Source of the DNA: JBPOHE01 sp052035915
GTDB lineage: Bacteria > Pseudomonadota > Gammaproteobacteria > Chromatiales > Chromatiaceae
Assembly (NCBI GenBank): GCA_052035915.1
Contig: JBPOHE010000111.1
Location: 1 to 24,655, forward strand
Direction: 5' to 3'
DNA: 24,655 nt
Shown: piece after piece, positions 1 to 6,495 of the stretch
Layout of the letters: each line of letters starts with the position of its first letter
Numbering within the stretch: the first letter of the stretch is position 1
Made by a program: the position numbers and the translations under genes
The notes under the pieces: generated by a model
The model's input: the letters and a program-made list of their open reading frames with translations, nothing else
Told to the model about the DNA's origin: nothing
The model's database searches: none

Positions 1-102
1 GCCAAGATCATTCTCAGTCTTCGTTCCCTCAGCCAAACCAGGGGACGTTGGTCTCAATTCTGGCAAAAGATTGATCAGTTCGGAGCAGAAGTCTTTGCTT
101 GA
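1..102 (+). CDS. 3' end of an unidentified gene (partial)
   Basis: The first reading frame is open from base 1 and ends at TGA 100-102, giving 33 residues that finish ...WQKIDQFGAEVFA. The stretch is visibly richer in A/T than the neighbouring genes and has a basic/aromatic composition (RSLSQTRGRWSQFWQKID). The stop lies just before the point where the oppositely oriented NTPase remnant loses its expected continuation. I infer that this could be the tail of a transposase or other inserted gene that truncated the NTPase gene, but I do not recognise the family and the fragment is short. Chance openness of 33 codons is possible. Confidence 0.35.
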   Translation, partial: AKIILSLRSLSQTRGRWSQFWQKIDQFGAEVFA

Positions 103-106
103 TACA

Positions 107-355
107 TTATATGAAGGCCGCACCCTCCGAGAGCATCAGAGGCTGCCGGATCGGTTGTCCTCCCAGCGTCACGAAGGCCCGGCGCATGACGCTGGTCTTG
201 CCCGAGCCCCACTTGCCGGTGACGCCGAGGGTGAAGGGCGGTTCCACCTCCAGGGCCATGCGCGCCACTTGGTCGCCGGCACGACCGAGGCCGAAGGCAT
301 CGTCGAGGGTCCAGACATCGTTGCGGTAATAGGGGGTGCAGTCTTGAGTGGCCAA
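107..355 (-). pseudogene. Truncated KAP-type P-loop NTPase, N-terminal remnant
   Basis: The 82-residue frame carries a clear Walker A motif in GVTGKWGSGKTSVM at about residues 43-56. The surrounding PPFTLGVTGKWGSGKTS is typical of KAP-family NTPases, membrane-associated ATPases that usually exceed 400 residues. The start is TTG (complement of 353-355), supported by a strong AGGAGAGG Shine-Dalgarno 6 nt upstream. No Walker B motif or transmembrane region follows: the frame stops at 107 after PLMLSEGAAFI. I read this as the 5' end of a gene cut off by an insertion or deletion near base 107-120. The 5' signals look intact, so the loss may be recent. Family assignment rests on the P-loop context only. 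Confidence 0.55.
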
Positions 356-967
356 GGGGAACCTCTCCTGTGTTCCGACGATGGGTTAAGGCTGGAAAAG
401 GTACGGGAAAATTCTTCTCACTCCAAGCGCGGTTGGAGCCTGGGGGAAATCAGGCGCTGGCTCAAGGCTGGATTTCATTCCTCGGCCGTAACTACTCAGG
501 GAGGGCGGAATGGCTGTTCTCGGTTTCAGGAAGGGAACCGAAGGTCTATCAAAGAGGGCAGGAATGAAGTACCCGATCTTGATCGGCTCAGCCCCGTCGA
601 GAAGGATGAGCGGATCCGCTTGCTGTTTGCGGATTGGGCCTTGCCAAACCGCTTCCGAGCCTCAGGGCCAAGGTTCATGCCCGCGGTTATTGTTCTCCTT
701 AAAAGAACAATATGTTCTTTGTTTCTTTATTTGTTCCTAACAAGAGAACAATATCGGGCTATTTTGGCCAAGCCCCGGAAGCCGGACAGGCATCGTAGTT
801 TGGGTTGACACCTCCTCACTGTGCCATGGCCTTGGCACGACGCTCGTCAGCGTCGATCCCCGTCAGCATGAGTCCGGCAGGCGGTGCGCGCTTTGGAGGC
901 CGGTGAGTCACACTCGGGTCACACCAGCCCTGCAAGGAGGTTGCGATTGATAAGAGATTGATTTTAT
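356..967. other. Gene-free stretch of about 610 bp
   Basis: Several reading frames are open here, but none shows a recognisable domain, good ribosome binding site or coherent amino-acid pattern. The stretch holds the upstream region of the truncated NTPase gene (356-420) and dispersed element A (about 654-779). The remainder (780-967), beyond the tRNA-Pro 3' end, shows only a weak inverted repeat GTGCCA/TGGCAC near 822-839 with no T tract. Confidence 0.6.
654..779 (+). repeat. Dispersed ~120-bp structured element, copy A
   Basis: Copy A has the plan shared by all four copies. There is a small GGGC/GCCC hairpin (665-668 with 679-682). Then comes an 8-bp perfect hairpin ATTGTTCT/AGAACAAT (689-696 with 704-711, 7-nt loop). 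After a 19-nt AT-rich spacer there is a second hairpin TTGTTC/GAACAA (731-736 with 746-751, 9-nt loop), followed by ATCGGGCTAT. Imperfect end repeats TTCCGAGCCTCAGG and CCAAGCCCCGGAA bound it. It is the most diverged copy in the second palindrome. Homology with copy C seems to run about 15 bp past the right end (CCGGAA...CCG.ACAGGCA). Confidence 0.7.
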
Positions 968-1044
968 TGGTCGGGGTGAGAGGATTTGAACCTCCGACTC
1001 CTGCCTCCCGAAGGCAGTGCTCTACCAGGCTGAGCCACACCCCG
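968..1044 (-). tRNA. tRNA-Pro (anticodon CGG)
   Basis: The - strand reads as a complete 77-nt cloverleaf. The acceptor stem is CGGGGTG/CACCCCG with discriminator A and an encoded CCA. The D arm is GCTC/GAGC with AGCCTGGTA, the anticodon stem is CTGCC/GGCAG around loop TTCGGGA, and the T arm is GGAGG-TTCAAAT-CCTCT. Positions 34-36 are CGG, which reads the CCG codon. The D-loop and T-arm sequences match the usual proteobacterial tRNA-Pro. Its 5' end lies only 16 nt after the ispB stop on the same strand, so it is probably processed from the ispB transcript. Confidence 0.96.
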
Positions 1045-1060
1045 ATACTGGATCCTTCGG

Positions 1061-2029
1061 CTAGTATGATCGTTGGATCGTGAAGTCTGCAAGATCCATG
1101 AGGGCAGAACGATAAGCCGATGGGGGCAGGATTTCGAGAACAGCCCGCGCTGCCGCCCCTTCCTGCGCTGCGAGCCGGGCAGTGTAAGTGATCCCATCGG
1201 TGGATGCAATGATGTCGAGGATCCGTCCGATGTTGTGTCGATCCGCCTTGGTCACGGCGTCCAACAAGGTCTGTTGTTGGCTGGAGGAACCGATCTCCAG
1301 GGCACGAATCAAGGGCAGGGTGAGTTTTCCTTCGGCGAGATCGTCGCCGATGTTCTTGCCGAGGGTTTGCTCGTCGGCACTGTAATCGAGCACATCGTCG
1401 ATCAGTTGGTAGGCTGTGCCCAGGTGCAGCCCATACCCGGCCAGGGCCTGTTCGACCTCCCTGGGCACCTCGGCAATCACGGCCCCAAGATGGGCCCCGG
1501 CCTGGAACAAGGTGGCGGTCTTACGATGAATCACCTCGAAATAGTCTTCCTGGGTGGCTTTGGGATTCTTGCAATGGAGCAGTTGCAGCACCTCCCCCTC
1601 GGCGATCCGGTTGGTGGCATGGGACAGGATCTCCATGACCCCCATGTGGCCAACGTCCACCATCATTTCGAAGGATCTGGAGTAGAGAAAATCGCCCACC
1701 AGGACGCTGGCGGAATTCCCCCAGATGGCGTTGGCGGTTTTGAGATGGCGTCTTTTCTCCGAATTGTCGACCACGTCGTCGTGGAGCAGGGTGGCGGTGT
1801 GAATGAATTCGATAATGGCCGCGAGGTCGATGTGGCGTCGGCCCTGATAGCCAGCCGATCTGGCCGCCAGCAACACCAGCATGGGACGGATACGTTTCCC
1901 ACCACTCTGGACGATGTGGCGGCCGATCTCGTTGATCAAGGGGACGTCCGAACCCATCCGGCGCAGGATGAACTCATCTACAGCATGCATGTCATCCGCT
2001 ACAAGGGCACGGATCGGGGCAATATCCAT
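1061..2029 (-). CDS. ispB: Octaprenyl/polyprenyl diphosphate synthase
   Basis: A 322-residue trans-prenyltransferase, the usual length for IspB, which makes the long prenyl side chain of ubiquinone/menaquinone by adding isopentenyl diphosphate to an allylic primer. Visible motifs are GGKRIRPML (43-51), the first Asp-rich motif HDDVVD (D84, D85, D88), GDFLYSRSF, and the second Asp-rich motif LIDDVLDY followed by GKNIGDDLAEGKLTLPLI. These Asp residues bind Mg-diphosphate. TAAGGA lies 8 nt before the ATG, and a good sigma70 promoter lies just upstream. In many gammaproteobacteria ispB stands beside rplU-rpmA; those genes are not here. The exact chain length of the product cannot be read from sequence. 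Confidence 0.95.
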   Translation of the reverse strand: MDIAPIRALVADDMHAVDEFILRRMGSDVPLINEIGRHIVQSGGKRIRPMLVLLAARSAGYQGRRHIDLAAIIEFIHTATLLHDDVVDNSEKRRHLKTANAIWGNSASVLVGDFLYSRSFEMMVDVGHMGVMEILSHATNRIAEGEVLQLLHCKNPKATQEDYFEVIHRKTATLFQAGAHLGAVIAEVPREVEQALAGYGLHLGTAYQLIDDVLDYSADEQTLGKNIGDDLAEGKLTLPLIRALEIGSSSQQQTLLDAVTKADRHNIGRILDIIASTDGITYTARLAAQEGAAARAVLEILPPSAYRSALMDLADFTIQRSY

Positions 2030-2058
2030 CCAATTTCCTTAGCTACTATCGTTGGCGC

Positions 2059-2087
2059 ATGCTAGGTATCGGCTCAGGGACTGTCAA
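2059..2087 (-). promoter_or_regulatory. Predicted sigma70 promoter of ispB-tRNA-Pro
   Basis: On the - strand a perfect -35 box TTGACA (complement of 2082-2087) is followed after exactly 17 nt by TAGCAT (complement of 2059-2064), which matches the -10 consensus at four of six bases. The predicted start, near 2052, leaves a leader of about 20 nt before the ispB ATG, with the Shine-Dalgarno inside it. This is prediction from consensus only. Confidence 0.65.
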
Positions 2088-2201
2088 GAAAGGCCCTGGT
2101 GCGCAGGTCCCAACCTCCTACCGACCGGCAACCGGATCGAAACCCGTTCAGACAAACAAATCAGGGCTATCGCCAGGCTGTAAAGGATATCCCGCTTGTT
2201 G

Positions 2202-2225
2202 AGGGTACAAAGCTTTCGGTATGCT
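2202..2225 (+). promoter_or_regulatory. Possible promoter of tRNA-Ser
   Basis: A -10-like TATGCT (2220-2225) lies 23 nt before the tRNA-Ser 5' end. Upstream, TTGTTGAGG offers either TTGTTG at 18-nt spacing or TTGAGG at 15-nt spacing as a poor -35 box. The GC-rich stretch after the -10 (CGCACC) resembles discriminators of stable-RNA promoters. It is weak evidence taken from position and consensus. Confidence 0.35.
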
Positions 2226-2247
2226 TCGCACCTTCCGAAAAGATCAT

Positions 2248-2338
<91 letters not shown>

Positions 2339-2371
2339 GGTTGTGCTCTGTAGAGAGGTGGTTCCATAGCG

Positions 2372-3016
2372 ATGACCAGTGTACTGCTCGCCGAAGATCA
2401 GGGGCTGGTGCGTGAGGGGATCAGGAAGATTCTCGAAGGCGCCGGGGAATACGACATTGTTGGAGAGGCCTCCACCGGCGAAGAAGCCGTCAGGCTGACT
2501 TTGCATCTCAGGCCGGATATCGTTTTCATGGATCTGCACATGCCGCCAGGTTACGGCGGTATCGAAGCCACGCGCCGTATCCTCAGGACCTGCCCCGAAA
2601 CCAGGGTGATCGCCCTCACCATCTTCACCGACAATCCCTATCCGATCCAGATCTTCGACGCCGGGGCCATGGGGTATATCACCAAGGCCTGTACCGCCCA
2701 GGAGCTGTTCGAGGCCATCAAGAGCGTTCAGGCTGGCAAGCGCTATCTTGGGTCTACCATCAACAGCGAAGACATTATCGACACGCTGCTCAATAAACCT
2801 GGAAGCCCCTTCGTCCGGCTGTCTGAACGGGAATTGCAGGTGGTGCAGATGATCCTTGACGGTTATAAGACCCAGGATATCTCGGATAGCCTTTCTGTCA
2901 GTCCCAAAACCGTGGCCACCTACCGGCAGCGTATTTACGGCAAATTAGGCATAAGCACCGAACTCGAACTCATCAAACTGGCCATTCGCTATCAGGTCAT
3001 CGAGTGGGTTACCTGA
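2372..3016 (+). CDS. uvrY: GacA/UvrY-type response regulator
   Basis: A 214-residue NarL/FixJ-family regulator: receiver domain (about 3-120) and C-terminal LuxR-type helix-turn-helix (about 146-205, LSERELQVVQMILDGYKTQ...SPKTVATYRQRIYGKL). Receiver residues are present: acidic pair E8/D9, phospho-acceptor D54 in MDLHMP, T83 and K105. Similarity to GacA/UvrY runs along the whole length, and the order with uvrC and pgsA is the conserved gac locus. In that family BarA/GacS phosphorylates it and it activates the small RNAs that titrate CsrA/RsmA. Family proteins usually have MPGIGG where this one has MPPGYGG, a small insertion after the phosphorylation loop. A GAGAGGTGG sequence lies somewhat far (about 13 nt) upstream of the ATG. 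Confidence 0.93.
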   Translation: MTSVLLAEDQGLVREGIRKILEGAGEYDIVGEASTGEEAVRLTLHLRPDIVFMDLHMPPGYGGIEATRRILRTCPETRVIALTIFTDNPYPIQIFDAGAMGYITKACTAQELFEAIKSVQAGKRYLGSTINSEDIIDTLLNKPGSPFVRLSERELQVVQMILDGYKTQDISDSLSVSPKTVATYRQRIYGKLGISTELELIKLAIRYQVIEWVT

Positions 3017-3189
3017 GCTTCATCACCGAGCGAACTTCTGCTTCGACCTCCCCCAGGGCCATCCCCTAAGTAAGAAGGACCCTTGGGGCGCACCGATGGC
3101 CCCATCCCCTCGGGCTGACGACCTCCCGCATCTTCTCCTTCCCACCACTGAATACCGAGCACCCATCGAACGGATGAGGGCGAAAAAGC

Positions 3190-5022
3190 ATGGCCCAGAC
3201 CATCAATTCAAGCACGGGTTTCGATTCCCAATCCTTTCTGGCCACCCTGACCAACAGGCCGGGGGTCTACCGGATGCTGGATGGGGAGGGACAGGTCCTC
3301 TATGTCGGCAAGGCCAAGGACCTCAAACGCCGGGTCGGCAGTTATTTTGCCCGCGCCCTCGGCCAACGCCTGCAAGCCATGATCTCCCAGGTGGCGGCGA
3401 TCGAAGTGACCGTCACCCACACCGAGGCCGAGGCCCTGCTGCTCGAAAACAATCTCATCAAGTCTCTGCGACCCAGATACAACATCCTGTTTCGGGACGA
3501 TAAGAGTTATCCCTACATCCATCTCAGCGCCGATGCCTTTCCCCGGCTCGGGCTTCATCGCGGCGCGAGAAGCCAGGGCGGGCGCTATTTCGGCCCCTAT
3601 CCGAGCACCAGCGCCACCCGTGAGACCCTGTACCTGATGCAGAAACTCTTCCTGCTCCGTCAGTGTGAAGACAATTTCTATCGCAACCGTTCCCGCCCCT
3701 GTATGCAGTACCAGATCAAGCGTTGCAGCGCCCCTTGTGTCGACCTGATCTCGACCGAGGAGTACGGGAAAATCGTTCGGCAGGCGACGCTCTTTCTTGA
3801 TGGCAAAGGCCGGGAATTGACCGAGGAATGGGTGCGGCGGATGGATGAAGCCGCCGCGCGGCTGGAATATGAGCAGGCGGCCCGGTATCGGGATCAGATC
3901 GCCAACCTCAGCCGCATCCAGGAACGGCAGTATGTGTACGGGGAGAGCGGTGATCTGGATATCCTGGCCTGTTGCAGTCGGGCCGGAAGCGCCTGTGTAC
4001 AGGTATTTTTCATCCGTCAGGGACGCAACCTCGGCAACAAGGCGTTTTTTCCCCAGTTACCGGCGGAGATGGAGCCACCCGAGGTGCTCGCCGCCTTTCT
4101 TGGACAGTATTATCTGGAACGAGAGGTTCCGTGGGAGATCCTGGTCAGTCATCTGCCCGCCAATGCCCATCTCCTGGAGCAGATGTTGTCACACCAAGCT
4201 GGACATCGGGTAGGTATCAAGGATCAAGTGCGGGGCGCCCGCAGCCATTGGCTGCAAATGGCGGAGCAGAATGCCGAGTTGGCCCTGGAGGCGCGGCTCG
4301 CCGGTCGGGCCGGCGTGCTTCAGCGTCTGGAGGCCCTGCAGGAGGCGCTCGGTCTGGAAGAACGGCCGGAGCGTATCGAGTGCTACGATGTCAGCCACAC
4401 CTCCGGCGAGCAGACGGTGGCCGCCTGTGTCGTCTTCGACCGCAACGGACCGCTCAAAACCGCTTATCGACGCTTCAATATCAATGGCCTTACTCCAGGA
4501 GACGACTATGGCGCCATGGAGCAGGTCATACAGCGACGCTATACCCGTTTGCGGAACGGTGAAGGAGAGACACCCGATCTGCTCCTGATCGATGGCGGCA
4601 AAGGACAGCTCGCCGCGGCCGGACGGGCCTTGATGGAACTCGGCTTCAATGATCTTATCCTCCTGGGTATCGCCAAGGGACCGGATCGCCGCCCCGGCCA
4701 AGAGCAGCTTTTCTTGTCCGGCTCTGGGGAGCCTCTTATACTGCCCCCCAACTCGCCGGCCTTGCACCTGATCCAGCAGATCCGTGACGAAGCCCATCGC
4801 TTCGCCATCACCGGTCACCGCCAACGGCGGCAGCAAGGCCGTATGACTTCCACCCTGGAGCAGATAACCGGGGTCGGGCCCAAACGCAGGCAGCTTCTTC
4901 TCAAGCACTTCGGTGGTTTACAGGGGCTGTCCAGGGCAGGCGTCGAGGATCTCTGTCGGGTCAAGGGAATCAGCCGGCAGCTTGCCCAACAGATATATGA
5001 CGGCTTTCATGGGCTGAGCTGA
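3190..5022 (+). CDS. uvrC: UvrABC excinuclease subunit C
   Basis: A 610-residue protein, the usual UvrC length, which makes the 3' and 5' incisions around UvrAB-located DNA lesions. In order: GIY-YIG nuclease domain (about 19-97; PGVYRM, Y38-V-G-K, R47/R48), a four-cysteine cluster C-x11-C-x7-C-x3-C (RQCEDNFYRNRSRPCMQY...RCSAPC) of the kind that binds Fe-S in UvrC, a UVR motif for UvrB contact (about 217-240, RLEYEQAARYRDQI), an RNase H-like nuclease domain (about 390-540; ECYDVSH, LLIDGGKGQL, DEAHRFAITGHR), and C-terminal helix-hairpin-helix repeats (about 550-605, ITGVGPKRRQLLLKHFGG). It sits between the gacA-like gene and pgsA, as in other gammaproteobacteria. Confidence 0.97.
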   Translation: MAQTINSSTGFDSQSFLATLTNRPGVYRMLDGEGQVLYVGKAKDLKRRVGSYFARALGQRLQAMISQVAAIEVTVTHTEAEALLLENNLIKSLRPRYNILFRDDKSYPYIHLSADAFPRLGLHRGARSQGGRYFGPYPSTSATRETLYLMQKLFLLRQCEDNFYRNRSRPCMQYQIKRCSAPCVDLISTEEYGKIVRQATLFLDGKGRELTEEWVRRMDEAAARLEYEQAARYRDQIANLSRIQERQYVYGESGDLDILACCSRAGSACVQVFFIRQGRNLGNKAFFPQLPAEMEPPEVLAAFLGQYYLEREVPWEILVSHLPANAHLLEQMLSHQAGHRVGIKDQVRGARSHWLQMAEQNAELALEARLAGRAGVLQRLEALQEALGLEERPERIECYDVSHTSGEQTVAACVVFDRNGPLKTAYRRFNINGLTPGDDYGAMEQVIQRRYTRLRNGEGETPDLLLIDGGKGQLAAAGRALMELGFNDLILLGIAKGPDRRPGQEQLFLSGSGEPLILPPNSPALHLIQQIRDEAHRFAITGHRQRRQQGRMTSTLEQITGVGPKRRQLLLKHFGGLQGLSRAGVEDLCRVKGISRQLAQQIYDGFHGLS

Positions 5023-5030
5023 ATCGATTC

Positions 5031-5624
5031 ATGTGGAATACTCCCAATGTCTTGACGGTACTGCGGATCCTGTTGATCCCGGTATTCGTCGTGGTGTTTT
5101 ATCTCCCCGTCGGCTGGTCAAGATTGGCCTGCGCCATCATTTTTTCCCTGGCGGCCATCACCGATTGGGGCGATGGCTATCTCGCCCGTCGCTGGGGCCA
5201 GGAATCCCCGCTGGGGGCCTTTCTCGATCCAGTCGCCGACAAGCTGATGGTGGCGGTGGTACTGGTGCTGCTGGTGCAGGCCGAACCGACACCTGCCTTG
5301 GCGATCCCGGCGGCGGTCATTGTCGGTCGCGAGATCACCATCTCCGCCTTGCGGGAATGGATGGCGATGCTGGGATCCCGGGCCAGGGTGGCGGTCTCCG
5401 TGGTGGGAAAGTTCAAGACCGCCGCCCAGATGGTCGCCATCATCCTCTTGCTGTATCGGGACTCCATCCTCGGCCTCCCGGTGTTTCAGAGCGGTTTGCT
5501 GCTCCTCTATCTGGCCGCGATCTTGACCCTCTGGTCGATGATCGTCTACCTCGAAGCGGCTTGGCCGGTACTTACCGCCCACACTTCGACCCATCCCGCC
5601 AAGGCGACGGACCGAATAGGCTAG
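5031..5624 (+). CDS. pgsA: CDP-diacylglycerol-glycerol-3-phosphate 3-phosphatidyltransferase
   Basis: A 197-residue inner-membrane enzyme that makes phosphatidylglycerol phosphate from CDP-diacylglycerol and glycerol 3-phosphate, the committed step to phosphatidylglycerol and cardiolipin. The CDP-alcohol phosphatidyltransferase signature is complete: D45-x2-D48-G-x2-A-R53-x8-G62-x3-D66-x3-D70. Several hydrophobic helices are visible (about 10-27, 31-44, 73-90, 95-105, 125-145, 150-172). The start lies 8 nt after the uvrC stop, so the two are probably translated from one message. The last 20 residues are polar and variable, as is common at this end. Confidence 0.95.
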   Translation: MWNTPNVLTVLRILLIPVFVVVFYLPVGWSRLACAIIFSLAAITDWGDGYLARRWGQESPLGAFLDPVADKLMVAVVLVLLVQAEPTPALAIPAAVIVGREITISALREWMAMLGSRARVAVSVVGKFKTAAQMVAIILLLYRDSILGLPVFQSGLLLLYLAAILTLWSMIVYLEAAWPVLTAHTSTHPAKATDRIG

Positions 5625-5744
5625 CCCTCCGGCGTCCGGATAAGATCTGTTAAGGCAATCGCCGAAAAGTCGGAAATCGGGGGCGATGCCAAGGGTTGTT
5701 TCGCTTGACCGAACAAACAATCAGTTTGATGCCGCTGAGCTCAA

Positions 5745-5863
5745 CCCGGGCCTCGGGCAAAAAAGCCCAATTTTCGTTCTTTTTTCGAGAACAATAGCTT
5801 TTTAAAATGAGAATTGTTCTCTATTAGAGAACAAAGAACCCGACGACAAGGCCGAGGCCCGGA
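5745..5863 (+). repeat. Dispersed ~120-bp structured element, copy B
   Basis: Perfect 11-bp terminal inverted repeats CCGGGCCTCGG (5746-5756) and CCGAGGCCCGG (5852-5862) bound this copy. Inside are GGGC-A6-GCCC (5755-5768), the GTTCT/AGAAC hairpin with 7-nt loop (5776-5780 with 5788-5792), an 18-nt spacer, then the palindrome TTGTTCTCTA-T-TAGAGAACAA (5814-5834, 10-bp arms). Compared with copies C and D the central bases changed on both arms (CCA/TGG to CTA/TAG), so pairing is kept. It lies between convergent genes. Confidence 0.8.
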
Positions 5864-5868
5864 GCCTG

Positions 5869-5899
5869 TAGCCCGGATGGAGCCAAGCAAAATCGGGGA
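5869..5899. repeat. Degenerate GTAGCCCGGAT-type palindromic repeat
   Basis: GTAGCCCGGATGGAGCCAAGC followed by AAAATCGGGG resembles a short palindrome found in many proteobacterial genomes, in which CCCGGAT pairs with ATCCGGG. Here the right arm has lost one base (ATCGGGG), so it looks like a decayed copy. It begins only a few bases after the right end of element B. The comparison to other genomes is from memory, not a search. Confidence 0.5.
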
Positions 5900-6039
5900 A
5901 AAAAGGAACCACAAGCCACCAAGCAAGATATCCGGGGCAGGGTTAACTTGGGCTTGGCGGCTATGCCGGGTTCGGGCGTCGGACCCTCACCCACCAATGA
6001 CGGAAAACCGAACAGGAATCGACAGGAAGAAAATCGCTA

Positions 6040-6225
6040 TCAGGCCGGGACCGGAACCCCTGGGTCGTTACGCCGCGGCCGCATCTTTTCCCGGAGTTTT
6101 TCGTGGAAGAAATAGGCGAGGGTATGGATGGCCGTCCCCACCAAGGCAATCGCCCCACCCACCAGCAGACTCCCACTCAACCCCTGGGCCACCGTGAAGG
6201 CACCAAAGGTCAGTGTCTTGATCAT
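6040..6225 (-). CDS. Small DUF2061-like membrane protein
   Basis: A 61-residue protein beginning MIKTLTFGAFTVAQGLSG and containing VGGAIALVGTAIHTLAYFFHEKLREKM. This matches the DUF2061 pattern: a basic start, two short hydrophobic helices (about 5-20 and 22-40) and a conserved TxAYxxHEK end. Function is unknown for the family. The frame extends 28 codons further upstream, but the ATG at 6225 fits the family start and has GAGGA about 8 nt before it, so I chose it. The tail (RPRRNDPGVPVPA) is polar. It is divergent from the kinase gene, with 270 bp between the two starts. Confidence 0.75.
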   Translation of the reverse strand: MIKTLTFGAFTVAQGLSGSLLVGGAIALVGTAIHTLAYFFHEKLREKMRPRRNDPGVPVPA

Positions 6226-6495
6226 GTTCTCATCCTCGTCATTGTCGATACTCGGGCCAACCCTGGGGGCCGGGGATGGATTTATGCAATTGATTATTTT
6301 CAATATCACGATTGACTAGGACTATGTTTCGGGGGTGGGCTCCCTGGTACCGCCATCCCCGGCCCAGGCCGGACGGATCGAGGTTTTCGAGCCAGCGAAG
6401 GCCGCTGACCGCCGGGTTATGCTGAATTTCTCCCGCCGAGTGCGTAACATCAGCCGATCCTCAGCAGATTCAGCGGAGCCCGACCTTTCTCCTCG
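6226..6495. promoter_or_regulatory. Divergent regulatory region of the DUF2061-like and kinase genes
   Basis: Both neighbours start outward from this 270-bp stretch. It contains one A/T-rich patch (about 6280-6325, with TTGATTATTTTCAATATCACG and a TTGACT) in otherwise GC-rich DNA, the best place for promoters in both directions. I cannot assign a clear -35/-10 pair. No convincing Shine-Dalgarno precedes the kinase ATG. Confidence 0.4.

Larger units (their letters stand above)
5625..6039. other. Intergenic stretch between convergent genes
   Basis: The 415 bp between the ends of pgsA (+) and the small membrane protein gene (-) hold a weak inverted repeat TTGTTT/AAACAA (5696-5701 with 5715-5720), dispersed element B (5745-5863) and a degenerate GTAGCCCGGAT-type palindrome (5869-5899). 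From about 5906 to 6039 I see no structure or credible coding sequence. No T-tract terminator is apparent. Confidence 0.6.

Noticed and set aside
71..808. A 245-codon + strand frame across the left intergenic stretch
   Set aside because: It runs antisense to the NTPase remnant and through element A, with no domain or ribosome binding site.
3080..3115. GGGGC/GCCCC inverted repeat between uvrY and uvrC
   Set aside because: Only five base pairs with no T tract, not enough to call a terminator.
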